A DNA stretch of 60,730 nt from Alphaproteobacteria bacterium (GTDB taxonomy: Bacteria; Pseudomonadota; Alphaproteobacteria; UBA8366; Aestuariispiraceae). Under the pieces are notes generated by a model. That model made no database searches. It was not told the DNA's origin and worked only from the letters and a program-made list of their open reading frames with translations. Every line of letters begins with the position of its first letter. Within the stretch, counting starts at the first letter, position 1. Location: assembly GCA_006844765.1 (NCBI GenBank), contig SPJV01000212.1, positions 1 through 60,730 of the forward strand, in the 5' to 3' direction. Made by a program: the position numbers and the translations under genes. Positions 60,724-60,730 of the stretch are shown here, piece by piece.

Positions 60724-60730
60724 TGTTTCC

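Overview
The window looks like a chromosomal segment of a free-living, probably marine, alphaproteobacterium of the Rhodospirillales type. The basis is the gene families and orders: a TimA/MltA/SecB/FxsA neighbourhood, an xerD / aroK-aroB / CNNM block, RSP-like small proteins, TRAP and quaternary-amine transporters, and a malyl-CoA-lyase-type enzyme. The species is not determinable from the sequence alone. No rRNA, tRNA, CRISPR array or intact insertion sequence was seen.

Layout. (1) 1-11.4 kb: a partial alpha/beta hydrolase, then a minus-strand urea regulon urtABCDE-ureDABCEFG (12 genes in one direction, mostly overlapping or closely spaced), headed by a textbook sigma-54 promoter. (2) 11.4-20.2 kb: a small secreted protein, then a minus-strand operon with a betaine/TMAO-type ABC importer (binding protein, ATPase, fused double permease), a choline-kinase-like phosphotransferase and a dimethylglycine/sarcosine-dehydrogenase-like flavoprotein. 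A DeoR-type regulator is divergent from it, and a 10-bp-phased repeat lies between them. (3) 20.3-26.7 kb: a DctB/DctD-like two-component pair and a TRAP transporter. The response regulator lacks the GAFTGA loop needed to work with sigma-54. (4) 26.7-30.7 kb: an accessory island with four paralogous immunity-like genes (two from a recent 710-bp-offset tandem duplication), an orphan peptidoglycan-binding/toxin-type fragment and a phage terminase remnant.

(5) 30.7-38.2 kb: a MATE exporter, a small protein divergent from a PHB-depolymerase-like esterase with PhaR-like palindromes between them, a TMADH-family flavoprotein, an HNH nuclease, an FkbM methyltransferase and a GNAT. (6) 38.2-41.7 kb: zinc uptake znuA / znuCB-zur, with two identical Zur-type boxes in the divergent promoter. 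(7) 41.8-47.9 kb: an acyl-CoA hydrolase/CoA-transferase with tandem PhaR-like sites, a periplasmic-sensor/PAS/SpoIIE phosphatase, argG, and an unknown gene behind a Fur-like box. (8) 47.9-60.7 kb: mostly housekeeping genes, namely mltA, timA, fxsA, a phosphatase, secB, a CoA-ester lyase, xerD, an envelope protein with a 46-residue partner gene, aroK, aroB, a CNNM protein, a DUF2889 protein and a membrane protein at the edge.

The recurring theme is scavenging of organic nitrogen and carbon (urea, N-methylated amines, C4-dicarboxylate-like acids) with metal and storage-polymer control. The most promising undescribed material is the immunity-like array, the amine operon with its kinase and DeoR regulator, and the GAFTGA-less DctD.
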